A stretch of 64,000 nt of DNA from Pseudomonas sp. PSKL.D1 (GCF_028898945.1 NZ_CP118607.1:5132001-5196000); one strand, 5' to 3'; positions 11,528 to 21,095 are shown, numbered from the stretch's first letter. Notes: generated by a model from the sequence alone, not told the origin. Numbers and translations are program-made.

Positions 11528-13474
11528 ATGAACATCAAACAGAAACTGACCTGGGCATTTGCGGTCATCGCCGCCTTGCCCATCGTCCTCGTGGCCACAT
11601 TGGTGGTCATCAACCTGCGCGGCGAAGCCCGTGACGGATTCCTCGACGGCAGCAGCCGGGAGATTCGCCAGGTTAGCAATGCGATGAACATCTTCTTCCA
11701 GGGCATCAGCCAGAACGTCGATTACCTTGCCACGCTGCCGCCAGTGATTGGCACAGCGGACAACGTCAAAAAGCACATCAGTGCCGACGCGGCTCAAATC
11801 CCTCAGGGCGAGCAGGACAAAATCCTCTACGAAGCCTTTACCCGCCTGGCCAGCAGCCACCCAGATTACGCCTACGTTTCCTACGGTTTGAAAGACGGCG
11901 GATACGCCTTCTGGCCGGGCGACCCGAAAATGAGCAATTACGACCCACGTACCCGCCCCTGGTACCAGGCAGCCATGGCCAACCCCGGCAAGACGTTGCG
12001 CACCGCCCCCTACTACTGGGCCGGTGACGATGCCGTGCTGGTGAGTACCGTGCGTGCCGTTGCCAACCAGCTGGGCAACCCCGGTGGCGTGGTCAACATC
12101 GATGTGTCGCTCAAAGGCCTGACCGAAATCGTCAAACAGATCAAACTGGGCGAAAGCGGCTACCTGATGTTGGTGGAAAGCAGCGGCAACGTGATGGTTG
12201 ACCCACGTGACGCCAGCCACAACTTCAAGCAACTGGCCAGCCTGGGTGAGGGCTACGCCGACCTGGCCAAGGCTGGCAAGGGCCTGGCCGAAGTCGAAAT
12301 CGGCGGTGAACGCTACATGGCCAACGTCTACTCGGACGAAAAACTCGGCTGGACCTTCATCGGCCTGATTCAGCAAGACGAAGTCATGCAAACTACCACT
12401 CGCCTGACCTGGTTGATTGCTGCAGTGGCGCTGATCCTGGCCGCCGTGTTCGCTGTGGTAGGCGCCACCTTCGCCAAGCTCATCGTGCGCCCGATCAACA
12501 GCGTCACCAGCGGCCTGGAAGACATCGCCCAGGGCGAAGGCGACCTGACCCGCAACCTCGAAGTACGCGGCCGCGACGAAACCGCGCAACTGGCCAGCTG
12601 GTTCAACCAGTTCCTCGGTGCCATCCGTAGCCTGATCCAGCACATCGGCTCGGCTGCCGGCAACATCCTCAGTACCTCCGCCCGCTCGACCCGGGTATCG
12701 GCCGACATGTCCGAAGCCGCCGGGCGCCAGCGCGAAGCGGTGGACATGGTGTCCACCGCCTTCCACGAAATGGTCGCCACCGCCAACGAAGTGGCCCGCT
12801 CGTGCAGCCAGGCAGCGATGTCTGCCGACAGTGGCCAGCAGCAGGCCCGTGACGGCCAGCAGCAGATCGACGCCGCCGTGAACAGCGTTGACCGCCTGAG
12901 CCAGGAGATCGAGCAGTCGGCATTGTCGATCCAGCAACTGGAGCGTGACAGCAACGCCATTCAGTCGATCCTTGGCACCATCCGCTCGATTGCCGAACAA
13001 ACCAACCTGCTGGCCCTGAACGCCGCGATCGAAGCAGCCCGCGCTGGCGAACAGGGGCGCGGTTTTGCCGTGGTGGCGGACGAGGTGCGGGCATTGGCCA
13101 AGCGTACGGCCGACTCCACGGCCGAAATCGACGGCCTGCTGGGCAACCTGGCCAGCCGCACTGCCGAGGTGGCCGAACAGATGCATGCCAGCCTTGAGGT
13201 GTCGCAGCAGTCGGTCAGCCGGATTGGCCTGGCCCGTGACAGCTTCGGGCAGATACGTGAGTCGGTGGATATCATCCGGGACATGAACACGCAGATTGCC
13301 ACGGCGGCGGAAGAGCAGCATCAGGTGGCTGAGGACATCAACCGCCACATCAGCCAGATTCATGGCGATGCGCAGTTGGTGGCGGAACTCGCCCAGGCGG
13401 CGCGCCAGGATTCGGAGAGCCTAGCCGGGTTGTCGAATGAACTGGATACGCTGGTGCGCAGGTTCCGGACCTGA
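11528..13474 (+). CDS. Methyl-accepting chemotaxis protein with dCache sensor
   Basis: 648 residues. TM1 is at about 8-30, a periplasmic double-Cache domain at 35-285, TM2 near 290-315, then HAMP and the signalling hairpin with [22 protein letters not shown]. The sensor holds [10 protein letters not shown] from about residue 138 and a downstream NIDVS aspartate. These match most of the Y..R.WY...D pattern known from amino-acid-binding dCache_1 domains, so an amino-acid ligand is a reasonable guess; the tyrosine/aspartate pair between them is less clear. No CheR-docking pentapeptide is seen at the C-terminus. Confidence 0.9.
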   Translation: MNIKQKLTWAFAVIAALPIVLVATLVVINLRGEARDGFLDGSSREIRQVSNAMNIFFQGISQNVDYLATLPPVIGTADNVKKHISADAAQIPQGEQDKILYEAFTRLASSHPDYAYVSYGLKDGGYAFWPGDPKMSNYDPRTRPWYQAAMANPGKTLRTAPYYWAGDDAVLVSTVRAVANQLGNPGGVVNIDVSLKGLTEIVKQIKLGESGYLMLVESSGNVMVDPRDASHNFKQLASLGEGYADLAKAGKGLAEVEIGGERYMANVYSDEKLGWTFIGLIQQDEVMQTTTRLTWLIAAVALILAAVFAVVGATFAKLIVRPINSVTSGLEDIAQGEGDLTRNLEVRGRDETAQLASWFNQFLGAIRSLIQHIGSAAGNILSTSARSTRVSADMSEAAGRQREAVDMVSTAFHEMVATANEVARSCSQAAMSADSGQQQARDGQQQIDAAVNSVDRLSQEIEQSALSIQQLERDSNAIQSILGTIRSIAEQTNLLALNAAIEAARAGEQGRGFAVVADEVRALAKRTADSTAEIDGLLGNLASRTAEVAEQMHASLEVSQQSVSRIGLARDSFGQIRESVDIIRDMNTQIATAAEEQHQVAEDINRHISQIHGDAQLVAELAQAARQDSESLAGLSNELDTLVRRFRT

Positions 13475-13500
13475 GTAGCGTATTGAATTAACAGGGGCAT

Positions 13501-13583
13501 GTAGGAGCGGATTCATCCGCGATGCAGACGACGCGGTGGATGGCACCGGCTTCGCCGGTGATCGCGGATAAATCCGCTCCTAC
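13501..13583. repeat. Pair of inverted REP elements
   Basis: GTAGGAGCGGATTCATCCGCG (split here as GTAGGAGCGG and ATTCATCCGCG) at 13501-13521 and its near-complement at 13562-13583 flank a short GGCACCGGC...GCCGGTG hairpin. This is the P. putida REP family arranged as a BIME-like pair. It lies between the chemoreceptor gene and the convergent AraC gene. Confidence 0.85.
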
Positions 13584-13623
13584 CCCGATCGCATCCGCTG
13601 AGCCGGGCGCGCAGGGTAGTCTC

Positions 13624-14403
13624 CTACAGCTTCAATTCCCCCGGCGTAGCCCCGAACAACTGCTTGAACGCTGCAATGTAAGCCGAGGTGGAATCATACC
13701 CACACCCCAACGCCGCCTCGGTCACACTCTCCCCCGCCTCCAGCAACGCCAGCGACGACAACAGCCGCATCCGCTGGCGCCAGTTGCGAAAGCTCAGCCC
13801 GGTTTCCCGCTGAAATAACCGCATCAGGGTTTTCTCCGAGCACCCCAACTGCAGCGCCCATTGTTGCAGCGTCTGTACCCGGTCAGGCTCGGCAATCAGG
13901 CCGTTGCACAAGGCCAGCAACCCAGGATGCCGTGGCAACGGCAAGGAAAATCCGACCTCGGGCAGCGTACGCAACTGGTCCAGCAACACCGCCACCAAGC
14001 GCGCCTCTGCGCTGTCACCCTCAGGGTAATCCGCCGGGAACAGGCAAAATTGCTTGATCAGTTCCCGCGCCAGCGGCGTCACCTCCAGCACACGGCACTG
14101 CTCGGCAGCCCACGGGCAAGCATCGCGGCGCACGTAGAGGCTGCGCATCTCGGCCTGGCCGGAGGTCACTACTTCATGCTCGGCATCGGCAGGAATCCAC
14201 ACGCCCCACTGCGGCGGGGCAAAATAGCTGCCGTCACGGGTGTACACCCCAAGAACGCCGCTGATGGCGTAGGAAAACTGCACCCAATCGTGCTGGTGAC
14301 GGGTAGTCCAGGAGCCGGCGCCGAGGCTTTCGGCGCGGGCATAAAGCGGCCTGGGCAGCTGTTCCAGCGCGGGAATGGTGCGAGGGTGTCCGATTGTCGG
14401 CAT
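13624..14403 (-). CDS. AraC-family transcriptional regulator
   Basis: 259 residues. The N-terminal half is a cupin-like sensor (HQHDWVQFSYAISG, PPQWGVWIPA). The C-terminal AraC double helix-turn-helix covers about 165-255 (LQQWALQLGCSEKTLMRLFQ, then LGCGYDSTSAYIAAFKQLFG). The start at 14403 is the ATG at the beginning of homology. It is followed upstream by the thiolase gene on the same strand; any regulatory link is unproven. Confidence 0.87.
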   Translation of the reverse strand: MPTIGHPRTIPALEQLPRPLYARAESLGAGSWTTRHQHDWVQFSYAISGVLGVYTRDGSYFAPPQWGVWIPADAEHEVVTSGQAEMRSLYVRRDACPWAAEQCRVLEVTPLARELIKQFCLFPADYPEGDSAEARLVAVLLDQLRTLPEVGFSLPLPRHPGLLALCNGLIAEPDRVQTLQQWALQLGCSEKTLMRLFQRETGLSFRNWRQRMRLLSSLALLEAGESVTEAALGCGYDSTSAYIAAFKQLFGATPGELKL

Positions 14404-14462
14404 ATCGATTTCTTTTAGTTCTGGCCCGACAAGCCTAACAGAGCAACACCCCCTGCCCATAC

Positions 14463-15743
14463 TTACGGGCGTTCGACGATGGCAGTCACCCCCTGCCCGC
14501 CCGCCGCGCAGATCGAAACGAGCCCGCGGCCTTTGCCTGCTTTGGCGAGTATCTTCGCCAGGTTGGCCAGGATGCGGCCCCCGGTGGCGGCAAATGGGTG
14601 CCCCGCCGCCAGTGAACTGCCTTTAACGTTGAGCTTGCTGCGGTCGATGGCCCCAAGCGCCCCTTCAAGCCCCAACCGCTCCCGGCAATACGCGTCATCT
14701 TCCCAGGCCTTGAGCGTGCACAGCACCTGTGCGGCAAACGCTTCGTGGATTTCGTAGTAATCAAAGTCCTGCAGGCTAAGGCCATTGCGAGCCAACAGCC
14801 GTGGTACCGCGTAAGCCGGCGCCATCAGCAGGCCTTCCTGCCCTTTGACAAAGTCCACGGCAGCCGTTTCGCCATCGACCAGATAAGCCAGTACCTCCAA
14901 ACCCTGTGACTTGGCCCATTCGTCCGTACCCAGCAACACCGCCGAGGCACCATCGGTCAGTGGCGTGGAGTTGCCCGGCGTCAGCGTGCCCTGGCCACTG
15001 CGGTCAAAGGCTGGCTTGAGCTTTTGCAACTGGGCCAGGGTCAGGTCCGGGCGCAAGTTGTTGTCGCGGCTCAGGCCAAGAAAGGGCGTGATCAGGTCGT
15101 CCTGCCAGCCCTCCACATAAGAAGCCGCCAGGTGCTGATGGCTGAGCAACGCCAACTCATCCTGTTCGGCGCGGCCAATCTGCCAGGCCTGCGCCATGCG
15201 CTCACAGTGCTCGCCCATCGAAAGACCTGTGCGAGGCTCGCCATTGCGTGGCAGTTCCGGTCTCAAGTGGCCAGGGCGCAGTTGCAGGAAGGGTTTGAGC
15301 CGCTCACCAAGCGTTCTGCCGCGGTTGGCTTGCAGCAGAATCCGGCGCAGGCCTTCATTAACGGCAATCGGTGCATCGGACGTGGTATCGACGCCCCCGG
15401 CGATGCCGCTGTCAATTTGCCCAAGCGCAATTTTGTTGGCCACCAGCAATGCCGCTTCAAGGCCGGTGCCGCAGGCCTGCTGGATGTCGTAGGCCGGCGT
15501 TTGCGGCGACAGACGCGAACCGAGCACACACTCTCGGGTCAGGTTCATGTCGCGCGAATGCTTGAGCACCGCCCCCGCCGCCACCTCGCCCAGGCGCAGG
15601 CCATGCAAGCGATAGCGTTCGATCAAGCCTTCCAGCGCCGCCGTGAACATCGCCTGGTTGCTGGCATTGGCGTAGGCGCCATTGGAGCGGGCGAAGGGAA
15701 TCCGGTTGCCACCCAAAATCGCGACCTTGCGGGTTGAACGCAT
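14463..15743 (-). CDS. Thiolase (acetyl-CoA C-acyltransferase, FadI-like)
   Basis: 426 residues. Thiolases cleave 3-ketoacyl-CoA or condense two acyl-CoAs. The nucleophile is C91 in QQACGTGLEA; the second motif is HEAFAAQ; the third is SICAAGGQG, where most thiolases have C-x-G-G-G-x-G. It is divergent from a FabG4-like reductase and a MaoC hydratase. Together these could form a CoA-dependent fatty-acid degradation or reverse-synthesis set. The ATG at 15743 lies 9 nt from AGGAGG and is preferred to that at 15749 (3 nt). Confidence 0.88.
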   Translation of the reverse strand: MRSTRKVAILGGNRIPFARSNGAYANASNQAMFTAALEGLIERYRLHGLRLGEVAAGAVLKHSRDMNLTRECVLGSRLSPQTPAYDIQQACGTGLEAALLVANKIALGQIDSGIAGGVDTTSDAPIAVNEGLRRILLQANRGRTLGERLKPFLQLRPGHLRPELPRNGEPRTGLSMGEHCERMAQAWQIGRAEQDELALLSHQHLAASYVEGWQDDLITPFLGLSRDNNLRPDLTLAQLQKLKPAFDRSGQGTLTPGNSTPLTDGASAVLLGTDEWAKSQGLEVLAYLVDGETAAVDFVKGQEGLLMAPAYAVPRLLARNGLSLQDFDYYEIHEAFAAQVLCTLKAWEDDAYCRERLGLEGALGAIDRSKLNVKGSSLAAGHPFAATGGRILANLAKILAKAGKGRGLVSICAAGGQGVTAIVERP

Positions 15744-15861
15744 GCGCATGTTCCTCCTGAAACAATTTGATCGGTAGAGCCTAGGCGTTTTTACCGCATT
15801 CGAACGACCTCGCCACAAAGTTGGTCCACACTTGCATGCTTGCCTTTTGGGAGACCCGTAC

Positions 15862-17214
15862 ATGAGCGACCGCTACCTCGACTTTGCCAACTCCAACCTT
15901 GGTCGCCGCCTCGTCGATGCCCTCGGGCTTCCGCGCCCGGTGCCACTGGAGCGCTGGCAAGCGGGCCGCCTGCGCCCCGTTGAAGGCGCGCTGGTGCTGG
16001 GTGGCGGGCCATTGGCGAACGCAGTGGAAGCGATTGGCGCGCGCCTCACCGATGAGCTCTACAGCTTCAATGGTGACGGTTTGCCAGCACCCGCCTGGAT
16101 TGCCGGCCTGGGGCCCAAGCTCAAGGCCGTGATGTTCGATGCCAGCCATATCTCCGACAGCGACGCACTCAAGCAGTTGCGCGAATTCTTCCAGCCACTG
16201 CTGCGCAGCCTGGCGCCCTGCGCCCATGTGGTGATTCTGGGCCGCCCCCCCGAGGGCATCGAAGACCCATTAGCCGCTGTTGCCCAACGCGCGCTCGAGG
16301 GTTTCAGCCGTTCAGTGGCCAAGGAGTTGCGCAACGGCGCCACCGCCCAGCTGTTGTATGTCGCGGAGGGTGCCGAGGGCCAGCTGGAAGGTGCACTGCG
16401 CTTTTTCCTGTCCCCCAAAAGTGCCTTCATTTCCGGCCAGGTGCTGCGCCTGGAACCTTGCGCACACCAAGTCGCCGACTGGACCCGCCCGTTGGCCGGT
16501 CGCCGCGCACTGGTTACCGGGGCCGCACGCGGCATTGGTGCGGCCATTGCCGAGACGCTTGCCCGCGATGGCGCCGAAGTGCTGCTGCTGGACGTGCCGC
16601 AAGTGCAGCAGGAGCTTGATGCCCTCGCCTCGCGCCTTGGCGGCAAAGCGTTGGGCCTGGACATAAGCGCCGGCGACGCCGCCACGAAGCTGCTTGCAGC
16701 CCTGCCAGACGGCATCGACATCGTGGTGCACAACGCCGGTATCACCCGCGACAAGACCTTGGCCAACATGACGCCGGAGTACTGGGACGCGGTCATGGCA
16801 ATCAACCTCAAGGCACCGCAAGTGCTCACCCAGGCGCTGTACGACAGTGGTGCATTGAGCGAAGGCGCCCGCATCACCCTGCTGGCCTCGGTCAGCGGCA
16901 TCGCGGGCAACCGTGGCCAGGCCAACTATGCAGCCAGCAAGGCCGGGCTGATCGGCTTCGCTCAGGCCTGGGCGCCGAAACTCGCAGCACGGGGCGGCAG
17001 CATCAATGCCGTGGCACCTGGTTTCATCGAAACCCGCATGACCGCTGCCATGCCCATGGGGCTGCGCGAAGCCGGGCGGCGTCTGAGTTCCCTAGGCCAA
17101 GGCGGGCGCCCGCAAGACGTCGCCGAAGCCATCGCCTGGCTCAGCCAGCCAGGGTCCGGAGCCGTCAATGGCCAGGTGCTGCGGGTTTGCGGCCAGGCAT
17201 TGATGGGGGCATGA
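15862..17214 (+). CDS. High-molecular-weight FabG (FabG4-like) 3-ketoacyl reductase
   Basis: 450 residues, much longer than FabG (about 245). The first 210 residues form a flavodoxin-like, degenerate nucleotide-binding domain. The C-terminal SDR domain has TGAARGIGAAIAE near 220, VVHNAGITRDKTLANM, a catalytic serine in LLASVSG, and YAASK (Y about 356). This is the layout of mycobacterial FabG4, an NAD(H)-dependent 3-ketoacyl-CoA reductase. GGGAGA lies upstream of ATG 15862. It overlaps the MaoC gene by ATGA. Confidence 0.88.
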   Translation: MSDRYLDFANSNLGRRLVDALGLPRPVPLERWQAGRLRPVEGALVLGGGPLANAVEAIGARLTDELYSFNGDGLPAPAWIAGLGPKLKAVMFDASHISDSDALKQLREFFQPLLRSLAPCAHVVILGRPPEGIEDPLAAVAQRALEGFSRSVAKELRNGATAQLLYVAEGAEGQLEGALRFFLSPKSAFISGQVLRLEPCAHQVADWTRPLAGRRALVTGAARGIGAAIAETLARDGAEVLLLDVPQVQQELDALASRLGGKALGLDISAGDAATKLLAALPDGIDIVVHNAGITRDKTLANMTPEYWDAVMAINLKAPQVLTQALYDSGALSEGARITLLASVSGIAGNRGQANYAASKAGLIGFAQAWAPKLAARGGSINAVAPGFIETRMTAAMPMGLREAGRRLSSLGQGGRPQDVAEAIAWLSQPGSGAVNGQVLRVCGQALMGA

Positions 17215-18068
17215 ACATGAACCGGCCATGGCAAGACCTGCACAGCCCCGACTCCCGCGCCAGCCTGTATTTGCGGGCGGCCAGCAAACGCAAGATCAGC
17301 GGCGACGCGCTGCCGCTGGGCGGGCTGCGTTGTGACATTCGCGTATGCCCCCGCAATCTTGCAGCCTATCGTAGGCTCTGCCACTTCACCGACGATGGCC
17401 GCCTGCCAGCCACTTACCCGCACGTGATGGCCTTCCCGCTGCAACTGCAACTGCTCACCGCCCGTGACTTCCCCTTCCCGCTGCTTGGGCTGGTGCATCT
17501 GTACAACCGCATCGAAGTGCTGCGCCCGTTGGGCGGTATCGACGGGCTCCAGTTTGCGGTATACGCCGACAACCTGCAGGCGCACACCAAAGGTGGCACG
17601 TTCGACCTTGTCACCGAAGCCGAAGACGGGCTTGGCCTGTTGTGGCGCGAAACCAGCCGCATGCTGGTACGCGGCCTGAAACTGGAAGGCCAGCCCGATG
17701 AAGCGCCAGCCAGCGAAGCCGTAGCTTTGCCCGAAGCCACACGCTGGTACGCCGACAGCGACATCGGCCGGCGTTACGCCAAGGTATGTGGCGACTACAA
17801 CCCGATCCACCTCAGCGCCGCCAGCGCACGGTTGTTCGGCTTTCCCAAGGCAATCGCCCACGGCATGTGGAACAAGGCCATGGCAATGGCGGCGTTGCAC
17901 ACGCACTTGCCAAACAGCGGTTATGGCTTTGAGGTGACGTTCCACAAGCCGGTGCGATTGCCATCCGAAGTGGTGCTAAGCGCCAGCGAAGCGGGCCCGG
18001 CGGGCGAGCTGTATCTGAAGGGGCACGGTGAACTCTTGCACATGACAGGCCGCTGGCAGCCGCTATAG
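17211..18068 (+). CDS. MaoC-like (R)-hydratase with double hot-dog fold
   Basis: 285 residues. The C-terminal hot-dog carries the hydratase-2 active site, with D and H in GDYNPIHLS and the FPKAIAHGMW helix. The N-terminal half looks like a degenerate second hot-dog, as in other double-domain enzymes. It should hydrate 2-enoyl-CoA to 3-hydroxyacyl-CoA. The start at 17211 overlaps the fabG stop by 4 bp; an ATG at 17217 is also possible. Together with the reductase and the divergent thiolase it covers three consecutive acyl-CoA steps. Confidence 0.85.
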   Translation: MNMNRPWQDLHSPDSRASLYLRAASKRKISGDALPLGGLRCDIRVCPRNLAAYRRLCHFTDDGRLPATYPHVMAFPLQLQLLTARDFPFPLLGLVHLYNRIEVLRPLGGIDGLQFAVYADNLQAHTKGGTFDLVTEAEDGLGLLWRETSRMLVRGLKLEGQPDEAPASEAVALPEATRWYADSDIGRRYAKVCGDYNPIHLSAASARLFGFPKAIAHGMWNKAMAMAALHTHLPNSGYGFEVTFHKPVRLPSEVVLSASEAGPAGELYLKGHGELLHMTGRWQPL

Positions 18069-18133
18069 GCGCCCGAATCCGCTTGCTTTGCATCAGGCCT
18101 CCACCGAAGCTATGCAGCATTAGGAGACCCCCG

Positions 18134-18439
18134 ATGAACCTGCAAGAACTCACCGAACGCCTGCACCGCATCCGCGACAACAACGACTGGCGCGGCTTTC
18201 ACAGCCCGAAGAACCTGGCCATGGCTGCCAGTGTGGAAATGGCCGAGCTGGTGGAAATTTTCCAGTGGCTGAGCGAAGACCAGTCGCGCCAGCTAACCGC
18301 AGACAAACTCGCACACGCCGGGCAGGAAGTGGGCGATGTGGTCCTCTACCTGTTGCTGCTGTGCAGCGAGCTGGGCCTGGACATGGAGCAAGTGGTGCGG
18401 GCCAAGCTGGCCGACAGCGAGAGGCGTTTTGCGCGATGA
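18134..18439 (+). CDS. MazG-like nucleotide pyrophosphohydrolase
   Basis: 101 residues, all-alpha MazG/dCTPase type. Metal-binding acidic motifs are visible in ASVEMAELVEIFQW and later EVGDVVLYLLL. Related small proteins hydrolyse dCTP analogues or other NTPs to monophosphates and clean the nucleotide pool; the exact substrate is not known. GGAG precedes the ATG. It is coupled to cmoM through an ATGA overlap. Confidence 0.85.
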   Translation: MNLQELTERLHRIRDNNDWRGFHSPKNLAMAASVEMAELVEIFQWLSEDQSRQLTADKLAHAGQEVGDVVLYLLLLCSELGLDMEQVVRAKLADSERRFAR

Positions 18440-19185
18440 ACGACCGTCATTTCGATGAGCTGGCCACCCGCTTTGCCGAGAAAATCTACGGTGGCGCCAA
18501 GGGCGCGATCCGCCTGGCCGTGCTTCAGGCGGACCTGGCCGACGCCCTCCCCGACCGCCCCTTGCGCGTGCTGGACATCGGCGCCGGGCTTGGCCACATG
18601 AGCTTGTGGCTGGCCCAGCGCGGCCACCACTTGACATTGGCAGAACCGGCAGCCCCCATGCTCGACGGTGCTCGTGCGCGGTTCGCCGAAGCCGGCCAGA
18701 GCGCCACGTTCATCCAGGCACCCTGGCAGGACTTGCTGGGCCAGCTCACCGAACCCTACGACCTGGTGCTGTGCCACGCCGTGCTCGAATGGCTGGCCGA
18801 GCCCGAAAGCATCCTGCCTGTACTGCACCAACTCACCGCCCCGGGCGGCTGGTTGTCGTTGGCCTTCTACAACCGCGATGCGCTGGTTTACCGCAACTTG
18901 TTGAAAGGCCATTTTCGCAAGTTGCGCAGCAACAAGCTGGAAGGTGAAAAGCAAAGCCTGACCCCACAGAAACCACTTGATCCACGCGAACTCAAGGCGC
19001 ACCTTGAACCCATGTGGCAAGTCGAAAGTGAAAGCGGCGTGCGGGTGTTCCACGACTATATGCCCAAGGACTTCCAGGCCAAGGCCGAACTGCTCGACCT
19101 GTTGGAAATGGAGCTTGCCCACCGCCGCCACCCGGCTTACGCCGGGCTTGGCCGCTACCTGCACTGGATGTGCCGCCCCCGCTGA
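18436..19185 (+). CDS. cmoM: tRNA 5-carboxymethoxyuridine methyltransferase CmoM
   Basis: 249 residues; E. coli CmoM (formerly SmtA) has 261. It methylates cmo5U at the tRNA wobble position with S-adenosylmethionine. Seen: the N-terminal DRHFDELATRFAEKIYGGAKG typical of CmoM (given here as DRHFDELATRF and EKIYGGAKG), SAM motif I VLDIGAGLGHM, CHAVLEWLAEP, and the C-terminal SGVRVFHDYMPKD and LGRYLHWM, all close to the E. coli protein. The start overlaps the MazG-like stop. Confidence 0.9.
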   Translation: MNDRHFDELATRFAEKIYGGAKGAIRLAVLQADLADALPDRPLRVLDIGAGLGHMSLWLAQRGHHLTLAEPAAPMLDGARARFAEAGQSATFIQAPWQDLLGQLTEPYDLVLCHAVLEWLAEPESILPVLHQLTAPGGWLSLAFYNRDALVYRNLLKGHFRKLRSNKLEGEKQSLTPQKPLDPRELKAHLEPMWQVESESGVRVFHDYMPKDFQAKAELLDLLEMELAHRRHPAYAGLGRYLHWMCRPR

Positions 19186-19207
19186 ACCCGCGCGCCGGGA
19201 GGAATAG

Positions 19208-19843
19208 ATGCCGTACCGATTGTTGTATGCAGCCCTGTTGCCACTTGCCCTGGCTGCCTGCCAGGGAACGAACCCCTACGTGGCCAGCAGCCGCCCTATT
19301 CCACCGGCTCCGCCGCAAGCTGCCACCACCTTCGACGCCAGTGCCTACCCGGCACCGGCGCGCGATTATGGGCATTACCGCAGCTGGAGCTGGCGCAACG
19401 GCCAGTTGCCGAGCGGCACAGCCGATGCCGACCCGGCGCAGTTGGCCGATGCTGTCAGCGGCGCCCTGGACCAACACGGCCTGCGACCCGCACGGGGTAA
19501 TGCAGGCGACCTGCTGGTGAGTGCCGACATGCGCCTGGAACGGCGTTTGCGCCAGGTGCGCGATTACGACTATTACGACCCCTATTACGGCCCGTACCCC
19601 TATGGCGGCGTCGGCTTCGGCGGCTATCGCAATGGTTACGGCGCCTACGGCAGCGTGCCGATCGTGCGCACCTACGAAGTTGAAGTGATGGTGGTACGCA
19701 TCGACCTGTTCGATGCCCGCAACGGCCAGCCGGTATGGAGCGCCAGCGCCGAAAGCGGCAGCGACAAGAACTCGCCGCGTGAGCGCGAAGCTGCCCTGCG
19801 CGAGTCAGTGCACAAGGCACTCAGCGGCTATCCTCCCAGTTAA
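19208..19843 (+). CDS. DUF4136 lipoprotein (first of a tandem pair)
   Basis: 211 residues. The lipobox LALAAC puts the lipidated cysteine near residue 18. The DUF4136 domain begins at the YRSWSWR block and includes [21 protein letters not shown] Tyr/Gly/Pro-rich low-complexity loop ([14 protein letters not shown]...) sits mid-domain. Probably an outer-membrane lipoprotein of unknown function. It is 19 bp upstream of a paralogue and shares its pattern, so a duplication is likely. Confidence 0.85.
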   Translation: MPYRLLYAALLPLALAACQGTNPYVASSRPIPPAPPQAATTFDASAYPAPARDYGHYRSWSWRNGQLPSGTADADPAQLADAVSGALDQHGLRPARGNAGDLLVSADMRLERRLRQVRDYDYYDPYYGPYPYGGVGFGGYRNGYGAYGSVPIVRTYEVEVMVVRIDLFDARNGQPVWSASAESGSDKNSPREREAALRESVHKALSGYPPS

Positions 19844-19862
19844 CGCCTAACGGAGAACCATC

Positions 19863-20432
19863 ATGTTGCGTCGCCTCGCTCTACTGTCATTTGCGTTGCT
19901 GCTCGCAGCCTGCTCCAGCAACAACGTGCAACAAGATTTCGACGCCAGCCGCGATTTTGCCGCCTACCGCAGCTGGGCGTGGCAGGAGCCAGGCCTGCAG
20001 TACCGCCCCGACGACCCTCGCATCAAGAGCGACCTGACCGAACAACGCATCCGCCAGGCCGTGGCCGACCAGCTTGATCAGCGCGGCCTGCGCCCGGCCC
20101 AAGGCAATGTGAAGCCCGACGTTCGCGTACGTTCCTACCTGATCGTCGAGCAGCGCCAGCAACAGATCACCACCAATTACGGGGGCGGTTGGGGTGGTTA
20201 CTGGGGCGGCTATTGGGGCGGGCCGATGTACAACGAGACCCGCAGCGTGGACTACAAGGTGGCCACCATCCAGGTCGACCTGTTCGATGGGCGTGACGGC
20301 AAGCTGGTGTGGCGCGGTAGCGCCGAGCAAATCATGAACAATTACCCGCCCAGCCCTGAAGAGCGCAATAGCGCCATCCAGAAGACCGTGGCTCAGGTAC
20401 TGGGCAACTACCCGCCTGGCAGAGCCAAATAA
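19863..20432 (+). CDS. DUF4136 lipoprotein (second of the pair)
   Basis: 189 residues. Lipobox LLLAAC, then DASRDFAAYRSWAWQ, DQRGLRPAQGNVKPDVRV and a Gly/Trp/Tyr loop (GGGWGGYWGGYWGG) at the same place as the loop in the upstream paralogue. Later blocks VDLFDGRDGKLVWRGSA and NYPP at the end match as well. Function unknown; lipidation and envelope location are inferred from the signal peptide. CGGAGAA lies before the ATG. Confidence 0.85.
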   Translation: MLRRLALLSFALLLAACSSNNVQQDFDASRDFAAYRSWAWQEPGLQYRPDDPRIKSDLTEQRIRQAVADQLDQRGLRPAQGNVKPDVRVRSYLIVEQRQQQITTNYGGGWGGYWGGYWGGPMYNETRSVDYKVATIQVDLFDGRDGKLVWRGSAEQIMNNYPPSPEERNSAIQKTVAQVLGNYPPGRAK

Positions 20433-20440
20433 TCCCCGTT

Positions 20441-20507
20441 CGCCATGCCCATTCGTCGGATCGCGTCTACCCTCAGTAAAAGACGTGACCAACGAATAGG
20501 GATGGCG
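20441..20507 (+). promoter_or_regulatory. 67-nt hairpin in front of the prepilin peptidase gene
   Basis: Outer arms 20441-20459 and 20489-20507 pair at 16 of 19 positions. After one bulged A an inner 8-bp stem (20461-20468 with 20481-20488, one G-T) closes a 12-nt loop. No T-tract follows, so a terminator is unlikely. The right arm contains an AGGGA that might serve as ribosome site for the next gene (ATG at 20516). The regulatory role is inference. Confidence 0.5.
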
Positions 20508-20515
20508 ACCTGCCA

Positions 20516-20986
20516 ATGCAAAGCATTGTTCTTCTGATGTGGCTTGCCTTGTGCGCTGAACAGGATATCCGTGAACGCCAGATCGCCAACGTGCTGACCT
20601 TGGGCCCCGCCCTGGGTGCACTGGTATGGCTGTTTGCCACGGGCCACAGCTGGATTGGGGCCGATGCCAGTGATGCCGGATGGGCGCTGGCCATCGTCAT
20701 GCTGCTGACCCTGCCAGGCTACATGCTGGGCCGCTTCGGCGCCGATGACGTGAAGCTGATGGGCGCCCTGGCCTTGGCGACCAGCCCGCAATATGTGCTC
20801 GGCACGTTCATTGGTGCGGGCGTCAGCGTAGTGCTGTGGCTGATGACACGCAGGCGGCTCTGGACGCTGCTAAACCCCAAGATAAAGAAGCGGTTACAAA
20901 CCCTGACCGAGCAAATGGGCGACAAGCAGGCCTTCGTCCCCTACGTGCTGGCCGGCTTTTTATTGACCGCCGTATGGATCCAATAA
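20516..20986 (+). CDS. fppA: Type IV prepilin-like peptidase, FppA/CpaA/TadV type
   Basis: 156 residues with about five membrane helices. The A24 aspartic peptidase sites are the D in AEQDIRERQIAN near the N-terminus and the FGADDVKLMGALAL motif (GxxD-K type). These short enzymes lack the N-methylase domain of PilD and process Flp/Tad pilins at the inner membrane. In P. aeruginosa fppA lies next to pprB, as here, which supports the name. No Tad structural genes are in the window. Confidence 0.8.
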   Translation: MQSIVLLMWLALCAEQDIRERQIANVLTLGPALGALVWLFATGHSWIGADASDAGWALAIVMLLTLPGYMLGRFGADDVKLMGALALATSPQYVLGTFIGAGVSVVLWLMTRRRLWTLLNPKIKKRLQTLTEQMGDKQAFVPYVLAGFLLTAVWIQ

Positions 20987-21095
20987 CCGTTCCTGTGGTC
21001 CGAATTCTTGTACAGAAATCCAACCAGCGTCTATGTTTTAACCTGCCAGAGCGTCTGGCCCGGGAGCAGGGCCACTTACGAACAGGGAGTTGACC

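Noticed and set aside
11411..13363. 650-codon open frame opposite the dCache chemoreceptor gene
   Set aside because: Shadow of a well-supported chemoreceptor gene; no protein features.
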